Assembly: GCA_006503475.1 (NCBI GenBank)
Contig: RSEH01000085.1
Location: 62,001 to 126,000, forward strand
From: Stentor roeselii
Taxonomy: Eukaryota > Ciliophora > Heterotrichea > Heterotrichida > Stentoridae
Length of the DNA stretch: 64,000 bases
Direction: 5' to 3'
Part shown: piece by piece, positions 55,630-64,000 of the stretch
Position numbering within the stretch: position 1 is the first letter of the stretch
Layout: each line of letters opens with the position of its first letter
Notes under the pieces: generated by a model
The model's input: the letters and a program-made list of their open reading frames with translations, nothing else
What the model was told of the DNA's origin: nothing
Databases searched by the model: none
Made by a program: the position numbers and the translations under genes

Positions 55630-56223
55630 ATGCTCAACAACCATTCCTTTAGTTCGACCCCCAGTCGAATGTACCGAGTAAAAAAAAGGCTTATTTTCGA
55701 AGCACCCTCTCAAAAAACCCTAAAAGTTGCTAAAAAATACCCAAGCGCTCCAGGGCTGCCTAAGCCTCTAACTTCCGAAGAAGATTTTATACTAGAGCAA
55801 AACAATTCTTTCATTGAGTACCTCCAACCTGATTCCAGTTTTTACAAACTTCCTCAGGTCCCAGGGTGTAAATTTAATGTGAAATTCGAGGACTACAACC
55901 CTCGAGACATAGTCGGTCCTTTTGAAAACTTCAGAAAACAGTGGAAAAACATGAATGAGCATAAAGAAAAAGATTTGATGAGAAAAGGGAGAAGTTTAAT
56001 TGCTTTTACTAACCCAACACTTGTGAAACAAAACAACTTCTTTAAAACAGAAAATTTTCAAGACAACAAACCCGAAGTTCGGCATAATAAGGTTCATTAC
56101 TTGTTTGAAAAACAGCAGGATTATTGGAAAAGAATAACGCAGAACATTGAAAGAAGAGTAACTGTAAAAAAACCTACAAAAAAGACTAATTTTCTAACAA
56201 TACCTTCAGAAATAGTATATTAA
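55630..56223 (+). CDS. Hypothetical protein
   Basis: The 197-residue hydrophilic protein is basic at both ends. A central segment holds VPGCKFNVKFEDYNPRDIVG and PFENFRKQWKNM, and a later helix reads YLFEKQQDYWKRITQNIER. No family is recognised. The sequence is compact, aromatic and charged, so it is likely a real conserved ciliate protein, perhaps cytoskeletal. Confidence 0.75.
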   Translation: MLNNHSFSSTPSRMYRVKKRLIFEAPSQKTLKVAKKYPSAPGLPKPLTSEEDFILEQNNSFIEYLQPDSSFYKLPQVPGCKFNVKFEDYNPRDIVGPFENFRKQWKNMNEHKEKDLMRKGRSLIAFTNPTLVKQNNFFKTENFQDNKPEVRHNKVHYLFEKQQDYWKRITQNIERRVTVKKPTKKTNFLTIPSEIVY

Positions 56224-56439
56224 GTTAAAATTTAAAAGTCTCGTGCTTGAGAGTAGCGATGAGTAGAGAATATCTAAAAAAACATGAAACAATTTTTAAT
56301 TTTTCTTTAATATCTGACATAATATTCAACCCTAACCAAAAGAAACCAAATTAATTAAAGTTCTTTCAATAAAAGTTCTTTCAAATAAAGTCTCAATCTT
56401 CCCTCCTCTAAATAATCTTCTATATTACCCCAAAACAAT

Positions 56440-57663
56440 CTAAGCATAATAATTCAAGCTACTCTTCTTCTTGGCCTGCACCTGCGCAACACCCTCAACA
56501 TAATCCTCATGTCCAATCCTTTCCGCCCCTCTCTTCAACGCCAACATTCCAGCCTCAACACAAACCGCCTTAAGCTGTGCTCCATTAAAATCATCAGTAC
56601 TTCTTGCAAGTTCCTCGAAATTGACATCTTCTTTATCATAGTTCATTTTTCTTGAGTGAATTTGCAAGATCCTGATCCTTGCTTCCATATTTGGATGAGG
56701 AAACTCGATTTTTCTGTCAAGTCTTCCTGACCTCAACAAAGCCGGGTCGAGAATGTCAGGCCTGTTCGTTGCAGCGACCACCTTTATTCGATCATCGCTT
56801 GAAAAGCCGTCAAGTTGATTTAATAGTTCAAGCATCGTCCTTTGTACCTCCCTTCCACCTGCAGAGTCGGCATCGTGTCGCCTGGCTCCTACTGCGTCAA
56901 GCTCATCGATGAAAATAATCGTTGGAGCCTTTTCCCTTGCAAGGGCAAATGCGTCTCGGACCATCTTGGCACCGTCTCCGATGAACATCTGGACAAGCTG
57001 AGGTCCTGCGAGTTTCAGAAAAGTAGCTGATGTTTGAGCTGCGCAAGCCCTTGCCATCAAAGTTTTACCTGTTCCAGGTGGTCCATACATCAAAAGTCCT
57101 TTCGGAGGACGAATTCCGATGTTATCAAATCGTTCTTTGTGAGTCATCGGGAGGACAATCGCTTCCATGAGTTCTTCAATTTGTTTGTCAAGGCCCCCGA
57201 TGTCGCTGTATCCTTCTGTTGGCTTCTCGTCGAGCTCCATGGCTTTGACTCTAGAGTCATACTCGGGTGGTAGTGTGTCGAGGATCAGGTAAGAGTCTTT
57301 GTTCACTCCAATCAAATCGCCGGGCTTCAGAGTTTCCACGTCCACCAAACCTGGAACCGGCAAAAATATCGTCTGACGAGTGCTGGTCTTTATTGCCACT
57401 GCTTTCGATGTCGTCTTTGAACCTGCTTCTTCATCTTCTTCTGAAATTTCTAGGATTTCGATCACGTTTGAGACTAGGTAAGGAAGTTGTTTACTCATTT
57501 TCAGCTTTTCAAGGTTCTCGTTTATTTTTGGACGCAATTTTTGAGTATTAGAGTTAGCTAGGTTGTACTCTCGTTGTAATACTCGTATGTTGCTCTCGAA
57601 GTTGCTGATGCGGGTTTTGAGCTGATCATTTGAGAATTCTTTCGGATCGTCCGAGGCTGACAT
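56440..57663 (-). CDS. PSMC3: 26S proteasome regulatory ATPase Rpt5 (PSMC3)
   Basis: The 407-residue protein matches Rpt5 along its length. It has an N-terminal coiled coil, the OB segment ([20 protein letters not shown]), [20 protein letters not shown], Walker A GPPGTGKT, Walker B IIFIDELD and [15 protein letters not shown]. It ends in the HbYX motif YYA, which docks into the 20S alpha ring to open the gate. The first in-frame ATG is 57663, preceded by TATAAAA. PSMA1 is in the same window. Confidence 0.97.
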   Translation of the reverse strand: MSASDDPKEFSNDQLKTRISNFESNIRVLQREYNLANSNTQKLRPKINENLEKLKMSKQLPYLVSNVIEILEISEEDEEAGSKTTSKAVAIKTSTRQTIFLPVPGLVDVETLKPGDLIGVNKDSYLILDTLPPEYDSRVKAMELDEKPTEGYSDIGGLDKQIEELMEAIVLPMTHKERFDNIGIRPPKGLLMYGPPGTGKTLMARACAAQTSATFLKLAGPQLVQMFIGDGAKMVRDAFALAREKAPTIIFIDELDAVGARRHDADSAGGREVQRTMLELLNQLDGFSSDDRIKVVAATNRPDILDPALLRSGRLDRKIEFPHPNMEARIRILQIHSRKMNYDKEDVNFEELARSTDDFNGAQLKAVCVEAGMLALKRGAERIGHEDYVEGVAQVQAKKKSSLNYYA

Positions 57664-57852
57664 TTTTATATTAGTAGGAGGGGTTAGAAGCACATTTGGT
57701 TGGTTTAAATATGAAGAATCTAAAGGTAATTCGAGTTTTGAATTAGTTTAAGATTGTTAAGACTTGATATCAATCTTAATCCATTCTCCAACCCTCTAAA
57801 CAAGACCTCAAAATCCTACAAAACGATTCCACGATACCAAATCAATTCTAAA

Positions 57853-58376
57853 TTAATTAATATCAACAACATTCATAGTAGCACTTCGAATAGTAGCACT
57901 TCTCAAGTTCCATTCTTCAATTAAATTAATAATCTCTTGATTACTAGTCAACCTTGCAAGATCAAGTGGACTTTGTCCTTTCTTAATAAGTCTTACCACA
58001 TTTTTCTGATTCTTTTCAACCGAGTAGCTAACAAGTACCTTGATAGTAGGAAGATGTTGTCGAAAAACAGCGAGATGAAGGGGAGTTTCCAAGTGCTTCT
58101 TAACCTTTACCGAGTCTTTAGCACATGCATCAGCCCCAAGTAAAATAAGTTCCTTGCAAAGCTCTGAGTGTCCATTCCAGCTAGCAAGATGAAGAAGAGT
58201 CCACTGAGTCTACTTATCCTTACATCTGAAATCCTCAAGTCCTTCCAATTCACACTTTTTTCAAGGACCCTCACTGCTTCAGGAGACCCTTCTTTAACAA
58301 CCATGAACAAGGAAAGGTCCTAATTAAATTTCACGTTTTTCGTCTTAATCGTTCTTGTACTGTTGTGACTGCCCAT
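57853..58376 (-). CDS. Small ankyrin-repeat protein, three exons (one candidate 14-nt intron)
   Basis: Spliced length is 164 residues. Exon 1 is MGSHNSTRTIKTKN, a possible myristoylation signal. After the 15-nt intron at 58320-58334, exon 2 reads DLSLFMVVKEGSPEAVRVLE and ends ...KDLRISD. Exon 3 continues as ankyrin repeats (TQWTLLHLASWNGHSELCKE, LILLGADACAKDS, TPLHLAVFRQHLPTIKVLV, GQSPLDLARLTSNQEIINLI). Joining exons 2 and 3 in frame needs removal of 14 nt (58210-58223). That is either a 14-nt intron, a lost base in the assembly, or a pseudogene frameshift. The total fits 165 codons exactly with 15+14 removed. Confidence 0.75.
58210..58223 (-). other. Candidate 14-nt intron or one-base assembly deletion
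   Basis: On the sense strand it reads GTAAGGATAAGTAG. It has GT and AG ends, but 14 nt rather than 15. Removing 14 nt restores an ankyrin repeat (ISD / TQWTLLHLA). A 20-nt alternative ending at the next AG also keeps frame but loses two repeat residues. Confidence 0.55.
58320..58334 (-). other. 15-nt spliceosomal intron
   Basis: On the sense strand the intron reads GTGAAATTTAATTAG. It removes an in-frame TAG and joins a 14-codon first exon to the ankyrin frame. Confidence 0.8.
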
Positions 58377-58439
58377 GTAATAACTGAATTATTGAGTGAA
58401 TTAATCGTCTTTCAACTATTAACTATCTTGATGGTTCTT

Positions 58440-59258
58440 TTAAAGAGTGTCTTTAACCACTTCTAGTTTCAGTCCAAAGCCCATAAAAGCGACGTCTTCT
58501 TGAGCGAGAGACTTGACTGAAATATCATTTCCAAGGCAAACCTGCAGCCATTCCGTTAACTTATGCTTCACTTCAAAGCCGACGAGTCCTTCACTATCAA
58601 GTCGAACTCTGACTCCTTGTCGCTCATTGAGTTGAATCTTATACCCACAGCAGATTCTCACCTTTTCTTTCAAAGCTGTCACCTTCGCTGCCAGTTCTTT
58701 GGACTCAGAGACTTTCCAAAGGAAGTTGCCTTCGAAAAGACCATTCACTTCTTTCGTGATTCCCAAAGAGTACTGATCCCAACGCTTCCAAGCCATGAGC
58801 CTCGCTTTAAACTCAGTCAAGTCCTGAAGAAGTCCTCCATAAGCACCGATGTTGAAACCTCTGATGCAGGTTTTTATGTAAATTCCAATAAATCGGTTCA
58901 TTACTCCGAAGCTACATTTGAAACTTTGATCTTGAAAGAGAATTTCGAAGTGGTTTTTAAAGTCACTTAAAGAAAAATCACTTTTTAACTCTGTCAAAAG
59001 GCAGATCGAGGCCTGGGATTGAGGAGTGAAGAAAAGACTTGCCTTGTAAATCTTTTGAGAGGATAGGGAAATGTTGAAAAAACTCTGAATGTTCCGGAAT
59101 TTTAAAGACTGTCGCATTGAGGAAATTTCGGATGAGGAGAAGGATCCTTTGAAGGTTAGAGGATCGCTGGTTAATAACCACTTCATCCCGAATCCTTTGT
59201 TTAAAGGAGACTCTAGGATTTTTTTGGAGAAATTCAGGTCTTTTAAGTCGAGGTTCAT
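58440..59258 (-). CDS. VDAC/porin-3-like beta-barrel protein (divergent)
   Basis: The 272-residue protein has alternating hydrophobic/polar strands throughout and no long hydrophobic helix, with a length close to VDAC. The N-terminus (LNLSKK-type helix then NKGFGMKWLLTS) and the C-terminal strands (VRVRLDSEGLVGFEVKHKLT, then MGFGLKLEVV) resemble porin-3 repeats. It is probably a mitochondrial outer-membrane channel; Tom40 is an alternative. The first ATG is at 59258. A GTGAGTGAATCTCAG sequence just upstream could be a 15-nt intron in the leader. Confidence 0.55.
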   Translation of the reverse strand: MNLDLKDLNFSKKILESPLNKGFGMKWLLTSDPLTFKGSFSSSEISSMRQSLKFRNIQSFFNISLSSQKIYKASLFFTPQSQASICLLTELKSDFSLSDFKNHFEILFQDQSFKCSFGVMNRFIGIYIKTCIRGFNIGAYGGLLQDLTEFKARLMAWKRWDQYSLGITKEVNGLFEGNFLWKVSESKELAAKVTALKEKVRICCGYKIQLNERQGVRVRLDSEGLVGFEVKHKLTEWLQVCLGNDISVKSLAQEDVAFMGFGLKLEVVKDTL

Positions 59259-60199
59259 CTTGAATTTTACCTGAGATTCACTCACAAGGTAAGATTTTTT
59301 TAGATTTAAGGAAGATTCTTTTTATAATTCAAATAAGGAAAAATTTCTGGGATTGAAAAAAGAAGACATTTTCTTTTCTACTTAAAGGCTCTGTTAAAGA
59401 GAAGAAAAAAATATATTTTTTACCCTTTTTAGAATAGTGGTCAATATTTTTCTAGTTTTTGGCGAATGGTGTTATTTTTCAGGAAAAATTCATTGTTTTT
59501 GAACTTAAAGAGAAAAGATATATTTTTCTTTCCTCACGGAAAACCTAGATGTTTCTAGCTTTTTAGATCTAGGCTTGGAAAAATATCTGATGGTTTTTTC
59601 TATCCTGATTTCGATTTCAAGGGAAAATCAAAGATAATTTTAGCTTTGGGTTCAAGATTGAAAGATATTGTTTGGCTGAGTTTTAATGGAGAAGATTCAT
59701 TTTTTATTATTGAAAAAGATATACAGTAGCTTTCTATTCATCGCTCGATCTGTGAAAATGAAGAAGATACGAAAAGTATGCAAGGGAACATAAGAATAGA
59801 AACTTTTAGCTGGTATCTTTGCTAAATATATTTTATAGAGCACTAAAAGATTTAATTTTTTACTTTAGCGGCTTAAACTATCCAAGATGATGATATTGAA
59901 ACTCACAGTAATTTACTCCTATTAGGTAATCTCTCACTCAAATATAAAGTCATACACAAATAATAGATAAAAATGATTTCCATTTCTACACAAAAAAAAT
60001 AGTCACAACTCATTCTTCTAAACTTTTGTAATTAAAGTAATCCTGCAATTTTCACAGTAATCTCCTTGAAATCCCAAACATAAATCAATCATTTCTTCAC
60101 CATCTATAAGCCAAAAATAATCATTTAAAATCAATTAATTAACCTTCTAAAAAATTTAAGTAAATCGATGTTAAATTCAACAACTTTATTATATTCAAT
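59259..60199. other. Long divergent intergenic region with A/T palindromes
   Basis: This 941-nt region lies between the VDAC-like and MFS genes. Two similar imperfect A/T palindromes occur at 59406-59424 and 59512-59528 (GAAAAGATATATTTTTC). A 7-bp stem (CCTAGAT/ATCTAGG) lies at 59544-59573. The right end is C-rich and G-poor. No gene or known RNA is recognised. Confidence 0.6.
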
Positions 60200-61513
60200 A
60201 TGTTAGATTCCCATCCCTATGAATCAAGTTACAGATGGGTGATACTCTTAATCTTTTCATCAACTTTACTAACAATGGGTCTCCAAACCTACACCTTATC
60301 CTCAATATCATTGCGAATCCAATCAGTAATCAAAATTCAGCTTTACTCAGTCGAAGAAATTTACATAGAGCTCTGCAGTTTTATCTTCTACATAAACTAC
60401 GCATTACTCCTAATCCCCGCTTATTATTTCGATGAATATTTCAACAGTCGAAAATCTTTAATATTAGGAGCTTTTCTGTCATTTTCAGGAGCTTGTCTAA
60501 GAATCGGATGCAATTTTTCCTTTTGGTGGATTGTTGCAGGTTCATTTGTTTCTTCTCTTTCTCAGCCTTTTTTGCTGAATCAAGTAACGAAACTTTCAGT
60601 CCTTTGGTTCCGAGCAGAAAGAGTATTTGGTAAGTAGAGAGCGAATGCCACTTCAATCAGCATGGTTTTTTTCATGCTTGGGGGAGGAGGCAGTTTCGCT
60701 GTAAGTGGTGCCTTCGTCGATGAAAAAAGCGACAAATCTCATGTTTTCTATCTGATGATCTTCGAAGCTTCTTTAAGTTTTATCTCATTTGTGCTAGTTT
60801 ATGCATTTTTTAAAGATAGGTCAAGCAACTCTGAGAGTTTCATGATGTTGATGCACAAAACTGATGTGAAAAATGATTTAAAGGAAGTAATGAGGAATAA
60901 GAACTTTATCTACTTGTTTTTAGCTTCGATTATCAGTTGTGGAAATGCAAATTTCTTTGCAGTCACCATCGCGTTTATCACGGATTTCTTTGGAGTTGGG
61001 GCAAAGGAAGTGTCGATTCTTGGAACTGTATCTACTGTTAGTGGACTTGCCTCTTGTCTCGCTTGTGGATACCTCGCAAGTCTTCTAGGAAGGTATAAAA
61101 AGATCTGCATCGTCACTGTTGGACTTGGAGCGCCTCTTTACGTCGGGTTTTTTTTAGTCCAGGGGCTTCAGGTGTTCGCTCTTTCCATCATTGCCGCGGG
61201 TTTACTTGGAAGTTGCATTTTGCCGATGTACTCTTTGGCTTTAGAACTTGCTTGTGAAGTTGCTTTTCCTGTTAGAGAAGTTATCACTTCTGGACTTATT
61301 AATTGTTTTACGCAGATCTTTGGATTGTTGCCTATTTTTATAGCGTATTGGCTTGGAAATCATGCGATTGTCATTGTTTCAATGTTGTTTTTCTTGCAGG
61401 TCGTCGCTGTTGTTTTGATGGTGATGGTTAGGGAAAATCTTAGAAGACATTTGATGGAAACGATGAGCTTCGAAAGGAATCATTTCGAAGATACGATGAC
61501 TTTGGGTAATTAA
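60200..61513 (+). CDS. Major facilitator superfamily transporter (FLVCR-like), two exons
   Basis: The spliced 432-residue protein has about twelve hydrophobic helices. The helix 4-5 loop reads KLSVLWFRAER, then after the 15-nt intron at 60623-60637 continues as RANATSISMVFFMLGGGGSF. This restores the WF...ER..A motif of FLVCR/DIRC2-type carriers. The second half has ISCGNANFFAVTIAFITDFF and GYLASLLGRYKK. Substrates in the group include haem and choline; none can be assigned here. It is convergent with the next gene across 43 nt. Confidence 0.87.
60623..60637 (+). other. 15-nt spliceosomal intron
   Basis: The intron reads GTATTTGGTAAGTAG. It contains an internal GTAAGTAG that might be mistaken for the donor. 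Only the full 15-nt removal gives the usual size and the family motif ER/RA. Confidence 0.88.
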
Positions 61514-61556
61514 AGATTATTGATGTTAGAAGTGAGGATTAATATTAGATAAAAGA

Positions 61557-62243
61557 TCAGGAATTCGACAGGTTTCCATTTAAAAACATGTCTTTTGGGA
61601 ACTTGTGATGAAGAACTTTTATTTTTTTTACTGCTTTGCTTTGGGGAAAGACTCCTATCAAGTTTTTGAAACGACTCTCTTTTTCAAGTAACTTCTTCTC
61701 AGAAATTGGAAATATCATGGTTTTTTCATTCTCGGGTTTTAGGGTTTTTAGTTCTTTTCGAGATGTGTTTGTGGATGATGAGTTTTGACAAGAAATGTTA
61801 CGAAAAGTTGGAGTAATGATCTCTGTTGAATCGTTTGAATATCTTCGAAGGTGAATGTCGAAATTGTGGTTTTCTTCCAGTTTTGGAAGATAGGTTAGCT
61901 TTGTTCTTCTGATTAGTTTTTCGGATGAACTTTGAAGAATATGGGCTGGGTTTAATTGTTTTGGTTTTAGGGTTATGCTTGACTGTTTAGCTTCGGAATG
62001 GTCTAAACTTAAGTTAATTTCTTTTGAACTACTTCTGGTTTCCAATGGTGGAAGGTAAGTTTTCGAATGATTGATAGTAATTCTTGAATTACTATGATTA
62101 TGTAAATATTGAGGTAAATTACTCAATTTTATTTTATGATCTATACTACCATCAAGAGAATTCCTGATAGGATAAGCAGGGAAAAATTTCAGAATTTTTT
62201 GGGTTTTCAGGTTTTTTCTTGGTGAGTTTGGCAGTACTTCCAT
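61557..62243 (-). CDS. Hypothetical Ser/Asn-rich protein
   Basis: The 228-residue hydrophilic protein is basic, with many Ser, Asn, Lys and Leu and likely disordered. It has short Pro/Tyr-containing motifs (KTYLPPLETRSSSKEI, KLTYLPKLEENHNFDI) that look like a repeated YLPxLE element. No family is recognised. The first ATG is 62243; the frame extends upstream without an ATG. It lies 47 nt after the RWD gene stop on the same strand. Confidence 0.65.
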   Translation of the reverse strand: MEVLPNSPRKNLKTQKILKFFPAYPIRNSLDGSIDHKIKLSNLPQYLHNHSNSRITINHSKTYLPPLETRSSSKEINLSLDHSEAKQSSITLKPKQLNPAHILQSSSEKLIRRTKLTYLPKLEENHNFDIHLRRYSNDSTEIITPTFRNISCQNSSSTNTSRKELKTLKPENEKTMIFPISEKKLLEKESRFKNLIGVFPQSKAVKKIKVLHHKFPKDMFLNGNLSNS

Positions 62244-62290
62244 ATTGCTCTTTATAAATAATGTCAATGCTAATAAAAATTTCACTAACC

Positions 62291-62887
62291 TTAAACTACT
62301 TCAATTTCATCATCCTTAACCTCTTCAATATCCTGCCCCTTCTCAAACAATTCCCTCCCAGTAGGTTTCGCCCAGACTTCAGCATACGTAAGTCCATTAA
62401 TAAAAATTTCATTCTTCAAATTTTCCTGTCTCTCACTTTCACATTCTTTAATTTCCCCATCATATTTTTTTTTCCATTCCAAAAAGCTCTCCAAATTAAC
62501 CTGTGTATAAGTATCATAAACCTTCTTAAAAATCTCAGGAGGCTTTTCCTCAACAGGTGCAGCAAGCATTTCAAGATGATCCCTAATAGCCGTGACAATA
62601 TCAAACATCATAGGTGACCCAATAGACCTAGAAATGACTTCTTCAACAAGTCCACGACTAACTTCCAGTTCCAAGTCACTAGTCATTCCAAAAGACTTAT
62701 AAGAAACAATAGGAGCTTCATCAGGGTAAGCCTCAGGAAAAAGAACACTAAGCCTTACGCCGTCAGTGGCAGAAGCCGCCATTTCAACTGAGATGTAAAG
62801 ATCAAAGCAGCTGTCCATATGTTTTTCTATGCACTCCGGGTAAATCATTTCAAGAGCTGAAAGTTCCTCGGCCTGCTGCTCGTTCAT
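62291..62887 (-). CDS. RWD-domain protein (RWDD1/Gir2-like)
   Basis: The 198-residue protein starts with the RWD motif NEQQAEELSALEMIYPE and continues with LSVLFPEAYPDEAPIVSY and EEVISRSIGSPMMFDIVTAI. The C-terminus is acidic, as in RWDD1/Gir2, which binds DRG-type GTPases and ribosome-stress kinases. The start is well fixed, because the domain begins two residues after the ATG at 62887. Only 7 nt separate it from the divergent Ras start. Confidence 0.9.
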   Translation of the reverse strand: MNEQQAEELSALEMIYPECIEKHMDSCFDLYISVEMAASATDGVRLSVLFPEAYPDEAPIVSYKSFGMTSDLELEVSRGLVEEVISRSIGSPMMFDIVTAIRDHLEMLAAPVEEKPPEIFKKVYDTYTQVNLESFLEWKKKYDGEIKECESERQENLKNEIFINGLTYAEVWAKPTGRELFEKGQDIEEVKDDEIEVV

Positions 62888-62894
62888 TGTATAA

Positions 62895-63455
62895 ATGGTA
62901 GAGACAAAAGGACTCAAAGAGTTTAAAATCGCAGTCCTGGGGTCAACTGGAGTCGGAAAGAGTTCCTTGTGCTCACAGTTCACACAGGATAAATTCTCAG
63001 ATACTTATGAACCGACCATCGAAGACTACTACAGAAAATCAGCAACGCTTGATGGCGAGGAAATCATTTTTGACATCATTGACACTGCTGGGCAGGAAGG
63101 AAATTTGACGAATATTGATCAACTCATTGCACAGTCAACTGGCTTTGTATTGGTTTATGATATTACTCGAAAACAGTCTTTTGAAGAAGTTCAGAATTTT
63201 CACTTGAGGGTCTTGAATATTAAAACTGATAGGCATAAGGCTGTTGTACTTGTTGGAAATAAAAGTGATAAAAGTGCGAAAAGGGAAATTTCTTTTGAAG
63301 ATGGAATGGCTTTAGCGAGAAAATGGAATTGCAAGTTCTGGGAAGTCTCTGCGAAGAATAAGGTGAATATTGATACAGCGTTTTATGAATGTGCTAGAAA
63401 TATTAGAAGTTCTGAAAGGGAAGTGAGGAAGGAAAGATGTTGTCTTTTGATGTAA
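62895..63455 (+). CDS. Ras-family small GTPase with CaaX box
   Basis: The 186-residue protein has P-loop GSTGVGKS (position 12 is Thr), effector loop YEPTIEDYYRK, switch II DTAGQEGNL, NKSD and SAK nucleotide-base motifs, and the C-terminus CCLLM. That tail is a farnesylation CaaX box (CLLM) with a neighbouring Cys that may be palmitoylated. It is closest to Ras/Rap/Rheb, not Rab. The ATG is fixed, since the P-loop follows at residue 16, and it is preceded by TATAA. The promoter must overlap the divergent RWD gene. Confidence 0.95.
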   Translation: MVETKGLKEFKIAVLGSTGVGKSSLCSQFTQDKFSDTYEPTIEDYYRKSATLDGEEIIFDIIDTAGQEGNLTNIDQLIAQSTGFVLVYDITRKQSFEEVQNFHLRVLNIKTDRHKAVVLVGNKSDKSAKREISFEDGMALARKWNCKFWEVSAKNKVNIDTAFYECARNIRSSEREVRKERCCLLM

Positions 63456-63844
63456 TTTAAAAGAATTAGAAAGATAGGAATGGTTTGATGAAAGATTTAA
63501 GATGTTAGATGGCCTGATGATGACATATTTTGAGTATTTATAGATAATCGGCATTTGGATAATAAATAATCAGCCTTCGATAATAAATGATCAGGATAAT
63601 GTTAACCCTTTTAATTATTACAACCTGCTTATTTGAGCATTCTGAGGTAAATTATTACACGAGTTCCTATTCAAGTTTAAAAAAATTCAAGCCACTCACT
63701 AAACCTATTTTATGATTACAAAAGAAAAGATAAAACTCTACCCAAAGTCTCCTAAACCTGATTCCAATCCATCTGATCTAAACGAGAATCATTCATCAAG
63801 AAAGAACCATTTTCTATAATGTAGAATTTAAGTGACTCTATAAT
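63456..63844. other. Intergenic region
   Basis: This 389-nt region is G-rich near the Ras stop and C-rich near the next plus-strand start. This agrees with a G-rich 3' flank followed by a C-rich 5' flank. No gene is seen. Confidence 0.6.
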
Positions 63845-64000
63845 ATGAAAGAAGCAAGTCTCGAATTCGAATCAAGTGAGTCAAGCACTTTTACTCATTC
63901 CCCAAGCAACTCGCCTCATCATTTCCCATTCAAATCAAGTCTTTCAAAGACATCCCGAGTAAAAAACCCTTTAACCCTCTTCAAATCACTCAAACTCGGC
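63845..64000 (+). CDS. Hypothetical Ser-rich protein, 3' end outside window (partial)
   Basis: An ATG-started frame of 52 codons runs off the right edge. It is Ser/Pro/Lys-rich (MKEASLEFESSESSTFTH) and probably disordered. The flank before it is C-rich and G-poor, as for other plus-strand genes here. No family can be named from this fragment. Confidence 0.55.
   Translation, partial: MKEASLEFESSESSTFTHSPSNSPHHFPFKSSLSKTSRVKNPLTLFKSLKLG

Noticed and set aside
59270-59284. GTGAGTGAATCTCAG as a confirmed intron upstream of the VDAC-like start
   Set aside because: It has the right size and ends, but no upstream ATG or coding exon is visible, so it can only be noted as a possible leader intron.
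60632-60661. Stop-codon readthrough, a 12-nt intron (GTAAGTAGAGAG), or two separate MFS genes
   Set aside because: A normal 15-nt intron starting 9 bases earlier (GTATTTGGTAAGTAG) keeps the frame and gives the family motif ER/RA, so no exotic explanation is needed.
63845-63900. Possible tRNA T-arm (TTCGAATC)
   Set aside because: No acceptor stem or anticodon arm can be folded around it, and the bases read as codons of the partial gene. No tRNA was found elsewhere in the window.
1-64000. Reassigned stop codons, as in many ciliates
   Set aside because: TAA, TAG and TGA all end well-bounded genes (for example 8398 TAG, 16183 TGA, 34439 TAA), and apparent internal stops are explained by 15-nt introns.

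Overview
This window looks like macronuclear DNA of a heterotrich ciliate, most likely Stentor or a close relative. Six unambiguous introns are each exactly 15 nt (GT...AG), a size known essentially only from Stentor and its relatives. TAA, TAG and TGA all end genes, and no reading frame needs a reassigned stop. That fits Stentor, which uses the standard code, and argues against Blepharisma and against ciliates that read TAA/TAG as Gln. Flanks are AT-rich, genes are packed, and cilium/basal-body genes occur (outer-arm docking coiled coil, sperm-tail PG-rich repeat protein). I see no rRNA, tRNA, CRISPR, transposon or virus-like gene.

Layout. 0-8.4 kb: two coiled-coil genes (one cut by the left edge), a membrane RING-CH ligase, and a WD40-ankyrin-ion-channel fusion. 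8.5-16.2 kb: AGC kinase, anoctamin, tandem-FHA protein, prenylatable casein kinase 1, CDF metal transporter, WD40 protein. 16.2-21.7 kb: small basic protein, adrenodoxin-type ferredoxin, two unknowns, proteasome alpha subunit (PSMA1), RCC1-IPT protein. 22.2-31 kb: tandem metallo-beta-lactamase-fold paralogues, ELMO-domain protein, and a 2069-residue protein with a kinase, a dead dual-specificity-phosphatase-like domain and a Cys-rich tail. 31.4-36.3 kb: an otubain, a Ulp1-fold protein with lost catalytic residues, and a USP. 36.3-40.7 kb: ascorbate-peroxidase-like enzyme, myristoylatable VPS9 protein, myristoylatable MGRN1-like RING protein, FCP1-like phosphatase. 41.2-47.4 kb: Ubl/ankyrin/PH/AGC kinase, ISY1, RNase H2 subunit C, a TPR-like protein, ODA docking protein. 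48.1-54.5 kb: Myb protein, cAMP-receptor-like GPCR, PG-rich repeat protein, cyclophilin, cyclic-nucleotide-binding protein, NEK-like kinase. 55-64 kb: small unknowns, proteasome ATPase Rpt5, ankyrin protein, VDAC-like barrel, MFS transporter, RWD protein, Ras GTPase, and a partial gene at the right edge.

Functional threads are ubiquitin and proteasome biology (RING-CH, MGRN1-like, OTU, USP, Ulp1-like, PSMA1, Rpt5, RWD), kinase signalling, membrane traffic, and cilium structure. Clustering is loose and no single pathway can be claimed.

The most unusual signals are architectural. Intergenic DNA shows extreme strand asymmetry: many 5' flanks are nearly G-free and many 3' flanks nearly C-free on the sense strand. 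Similar abrupt C/G skew switches occur inside genes. Neighbouring genes can be separated by 0-30 nt, including divergent start codons only 7 nt apart. TATAA often directly abuts the start codon. Best protein-level finds are the Ulp1-fold pseudo-protease, the kinase/pseudophosphatase fusion, and a candidate 14-nt intron.
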